Part shown: one piece after another, positions 42,754 to 44,550 of the stretch
Layout of the letters: each line of letters starts with the position of its first letter
Position numbering within the stretch: the first letter of the stretch is position 1
NCBI GenBank assembly: GCA_026419515.1
Contig: JANZZG010000035.1
Location: 1 to 44,550, forward strand
Source of the DNA: Methylophilaceae bacterium
GTDB taxonomy: Bacteria; Pseudomonadota; Gammaproteobacteria; Burkholderiales; Methylophilaceae
Length of the DNA stretch: 44,550 nt
Reading direction: 5' to 3'
Translations under genes and position numbers: made by a program
The notes under the pieces: model-generated
Database searches by the model: none
What the model saw: only the letters and a program-made list of their open reading frames with translations
Told to the model about the DNA's origin: nothing

Positions 42754-44284
42754 GCCCGCCAAAACCTTTTTCGTGGTTTTGACGGTTTTGTTACTGGCGT
42801 TACTGCTCGGCCTGGGTGAACGCCCAGTATACAAAATACAGGAAGTACGGATTGCAGAAACTGCCCGCGAGATGTTGGTGAGTGGTGACTGGTTGGTGCC
42901 TCGCTACAATGGCGAGCTTCGTCTGCAAAAGCCCCCCCTGCCCTATTGGCTGACCGCTGCGAGTTATCAGATCGCTGGCATTAATGCCGCTGCCACGCGA
43001 TTGCCTGCGGTGCTGTTCGGGTTGCTCACAGCGCTACTGGTATGGAACTGGGTGCGCCGAGAATCCGGTTTGGCGGTTGCTGCTCATAGCGTCCTGATTT
43101 TGGTGATTTCCTACATCGGATTGCGATATTTCCGCAGCGGTGAAGCGGATGCCCTGTTGTTGTTTTTTGTCTGCGCTGCCAGCATGTTGGGATACTACAT
43201 GCTGAATGGGCAAAGTAGCCATGGCCGAAAACTGTTATTCGGCTTGATGTTAGGACTGGGGTTCATGACCAAAGGTCCCGCGGCGTTGGCCATACCTTTG
43301 CTGACGCTATTTGTGATGAATGTCATCGAAAAACATAGGATTGGATTGTCTTTCTCATCACAACGTTTTTTTAGCCTTGCCGGTGTTGGATTGCTCGTCG
43401 TGACGGCATTTGGCTGGTATGCATGGATACTCTGGCAATATCCCGAAGCATCCCTTCAATTTTTTACTAGACAGATAGATGAAACTTTTGTCAGCGGCAC
43501 GCACGCCAAACCTATATGGTGGTACTGCGCTCACTTGTTCGAGTTTTACGCTCCATGGAGCCTGCTGCTGATCCCGGCGATTTGGGCAACGTATCGCAAT
43601 TACCATAAAGAAGGAATGCCCTCGTTGGTAAGATTTGCTTGGGTATGGCTTGGTATCGTATTCATATTGCTTACCATAACAGTGAACAAACAGATGCAAT
43701 ATGCCTTATTGTTTGCACCACCTTTGGCCATCATCCTAGGTCATTACTCGACTCTGGCGCAGGGGAGGTTCGTTAAAATCAACCAGATTTTTTATTGGAT
43801 ACTCTGTTGCGTCGGGTTAGGGGGCTCTTATTTCATACTGAGCAGAGCCTTATCGTTTCCGGACGTATTTTTATTGTTGTTGTTTCCGCTTATTCCATTG
43901 GCGATTAAGCGAGTTCTTCACGAAAACAAAGTTTCGGCGTCGGTGTTGCTCGTGGCGGGAATGAGTGCAATGACCTACCTTTCTAGTGAGACTTATTTAA
44001 CGAGGGAGCCGCGCCAGACGGCGGTGCAGACGCTAATGTCCGAAGCCGTAAACTATCATCCTTTGTATCAACTCGCAACGAACACCATAGGGGATGGTGC
44101 ATTATCGTTCTACGCGCAGCGTATCGTGCCTCCGGTGAGCCCATCCCAACTCCCACAACTACTTCAGCAATATCCAATAGTCTGGGTAGTAGGCGAGGAT
44201 ATTCCGAACATGCCCCATGCTACGGTCGAAATCGTGAGGAGCATCGATCAACTGAAACTTTTTCGCATAGAGCGCAAGCGGTGA
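42722..44284 (+). CDS. ArnT-like membrane glycosyltransferase (GT39/GT83 type), second copy
   Basis: The 520-residue protein is a GT-C type enzyme with about 11-12 transmembrane helices. Near its N-terminus 'IQEVRIAETAREMLVSGDWL' followed by 'NGELRLQKPPLPYWLT' parallels the GT at 24726-26129, so the two are distant paralogs. Acidic residue at the usual catalytic position of the loop is replaced here too (Lys/Gln before Glu). I chose ATG 42722, nine bases after AGAAGAG, which overlaps the lyase gene by 32 bp; ATG 42713 is an alternative. Base composition is lower: 23 of 60 G+C at 43861-43920 against 33 of 60 at 42241-42300. It probably adds a sugar to lipid A, core or the acylated glycan. Confidence 0.82.
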   Translation: MRPRIKTDIVEPAKTFFVVLTVLLLALLLGLGERPVYKIQEVRIAETAREMLVSGDWLVPRYNGELRLQKPPLPYWLTAASYQIAGINAAATRLPAVLFGLLTALLVWNWVRRESGLAVAAHSVLILVISYIGLRYFRSGEADALLLFFVCAASMLGYYMLNGQSSHGRKLLFGLMLGLGFMTKGPAALAIPLLTLFVMNVIEKHRIGLSFSSQRFFSLAGVGLLVVTAFGWYAWILWQYPEASLQFFTRQIDETFVSGTHAKPIWWYCAHLFEFYAPWSLLLIPAIWATYRNYHKEGMPSLVRFAWVWLGIVFILLTITVNKQMQYALLFAPPLAIILGHYSTLAQGRFVKINQIFYWILCCVGLGGSYFILSRALSFPDVFLLLLFPLIPLAIKRVLHENKVSASVLLVAGMSAMTYLSSETYLTREPRQTAVQTLMSEAVNYHPLYQLATNTIGDGALSFYAQRIVPPVSPSQLPQLLQQYPIVWVVGEDIPNMPHATVEIVRSIDQLKLFRIERKR

Positions 44285-44345
44285 CATGCAACGTACCTGT
44301 TCGAAATGATTTGCAAACCAGAACAATGTAAAGGCCTGTTAGCAA

Positions 44346-44550
44346 CAAATAGATTTGTCCGAAGCTGTAGCACATAAACTGTCCGCTTGCCGTGGGCGGG
44401 GGAGGTGCGAAGGGCTTAGCCCGGAGCGGCTTCCCCTTCCACGGCGGGCGCTGCGGCGGACCTACGCGGCGACCTTAACCCCTGCGTCCAGCAACTGCCC
44501 ATCCGCATCGCAGCGCGCCAGACAACGCGGGCCATGGAAGATGGCCAGCC
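44346..44550 (-). mobile_element. End of an ISNCY-type insertion sequence (transposase 3' side), cut by the window edge
   Basis: TGTCCGAAGCTGTAGCAC (44356-44373) is an inverted copy (16 of 18) of the terminus at 106-123, with the second TGTCCG again at base 25. Inside lies the end of a transposase gene. The outer CAAATA (44346-44351) is also shared with the left element, so the true boundary lies between 44346 and 44356. The 61 bp between the glycosyltransferase stop and the element hold nothing I recognise. Confidence 0.7.
44462..44550 (-). CDS. ISNCY-family transposase, C-terminal end only (partial)
   Basis: On the minus strand the frame enters from the right edge and stops at TAG (44464-44462), with 28 codons or so visible. 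Residues read 'LAIFHGPRCLARCDADG' and end 'AGVKVAA'. 'FHGPR.LARYD..G' is what I recall at the C-terminus of ISNCY transposases, in keeping with the N-terminal piece at 1-66. About 90 bp separate the stop from the inverted repeat. Confidence 0.65.
   Translation of the reverse strand, partial: LAIFHGPRCLARCDADGQLLDAGVKVAA

Noticed and set aside
1-44550. CRISPR array, rRNA or tRNA genes, prophage genes
   Set aside because: No regularly spaced repeats, rRNA sequence, tRNA cloverleaf or phage structural gene was seen on either strand.

Overview
The window is a 44.5 kb piece of a proteobacterial chromosome. The core gene order carA-carB-greA-(DUF4149)-yhbY-rlmE-ftsH-folP-glmM, followed by rpsO-pnp, the heptose genes, hrcA-hemH, nadK-recN-fur and ribH-nusB, is what I associate with Betaproteobacteria (Nitrosomonadales-like lithotrophs and relatives). 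The presence of heptose biosynthesis genes, a heptosyltransferase, a LapC/PbgA-like protein and a porin shows a Gram-negative cell with LPS. I cannot name the genus from sequence alone. Base composition looks like the middle to high fifties in percent GC over most of the window.

Layout. 1-132 and 44346-44550 are two opposite ends of ISNCY-type insertion sequences, both with the transposase reading leftward; this looks like a segment (or assembly contig) bounded by copies of one repeat. 159-11257 is a housekeeping block: pyrimidine/arginine precursor synthesis (carAB behind a recognisable promoter), greA directly behind an intrinsic terminator, ribosome assembly (yhbY, rlmE), ftsH, folate and cell-wall precursor genes (folP, glmM) and dgkA. 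11348-15196 is a carbon-storage module: a divergent pyruvate kinase with K+-independent-type residues, a small unknown protein and an alpha-glucan phosphorylase. 15364-18490 has a Lys-rich small protein, a structured non-coding stretch, and rpsO-pnp. 18599-24670 (minus) holds an EAL-CBS-GGDEF protein and the heptose pathway hldD-gmhA-hldE-waaF. 24726-30217 (minus) is a probable operon of a LapC/PbgA-like membrane protein, hrcA, hemH and an ArnT-like glycosyltransferase. 30307-32842 is nadK-recN; 32854-34811 (minus) is a PLD-like nuclease, ribH, nusB and fur; 34995-35603 is cysC with a terminator.

The accessory part is 35716-44284. First comes a three-gene operon behind a near-consensus Fur box: an outer-membrane porin carrying a G9 tract, a periplasmic FMN-binding protein with a flavinylation motif, and a PepSY-type two-helix membrane protein. 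I infer an iron-regulated, flavin-based extracytoplasmic redox (possibly ferric reductase) system. Then, after a 351-bp gene-free gap, comes a tight five-gene run: an MBOAT-like membrane protein, an adenylate-forming ligase, a carrier protein with a DSL phosphopantetheine site, an isocitrate-lyase/PEP-mutase superfamily enzyme with a catalytic-type Cys, and an ArnT-like glycosyltransferase. The first three parallel DltB, DltA and DltC, so the run looks like a Dlt-like surface acylation system in a Gram-negative bacterium with its own enzyme for making or altering the acyl donor. This is the best candidate for an undescribed system here. The function is inference; the parts are read directly from motifs.
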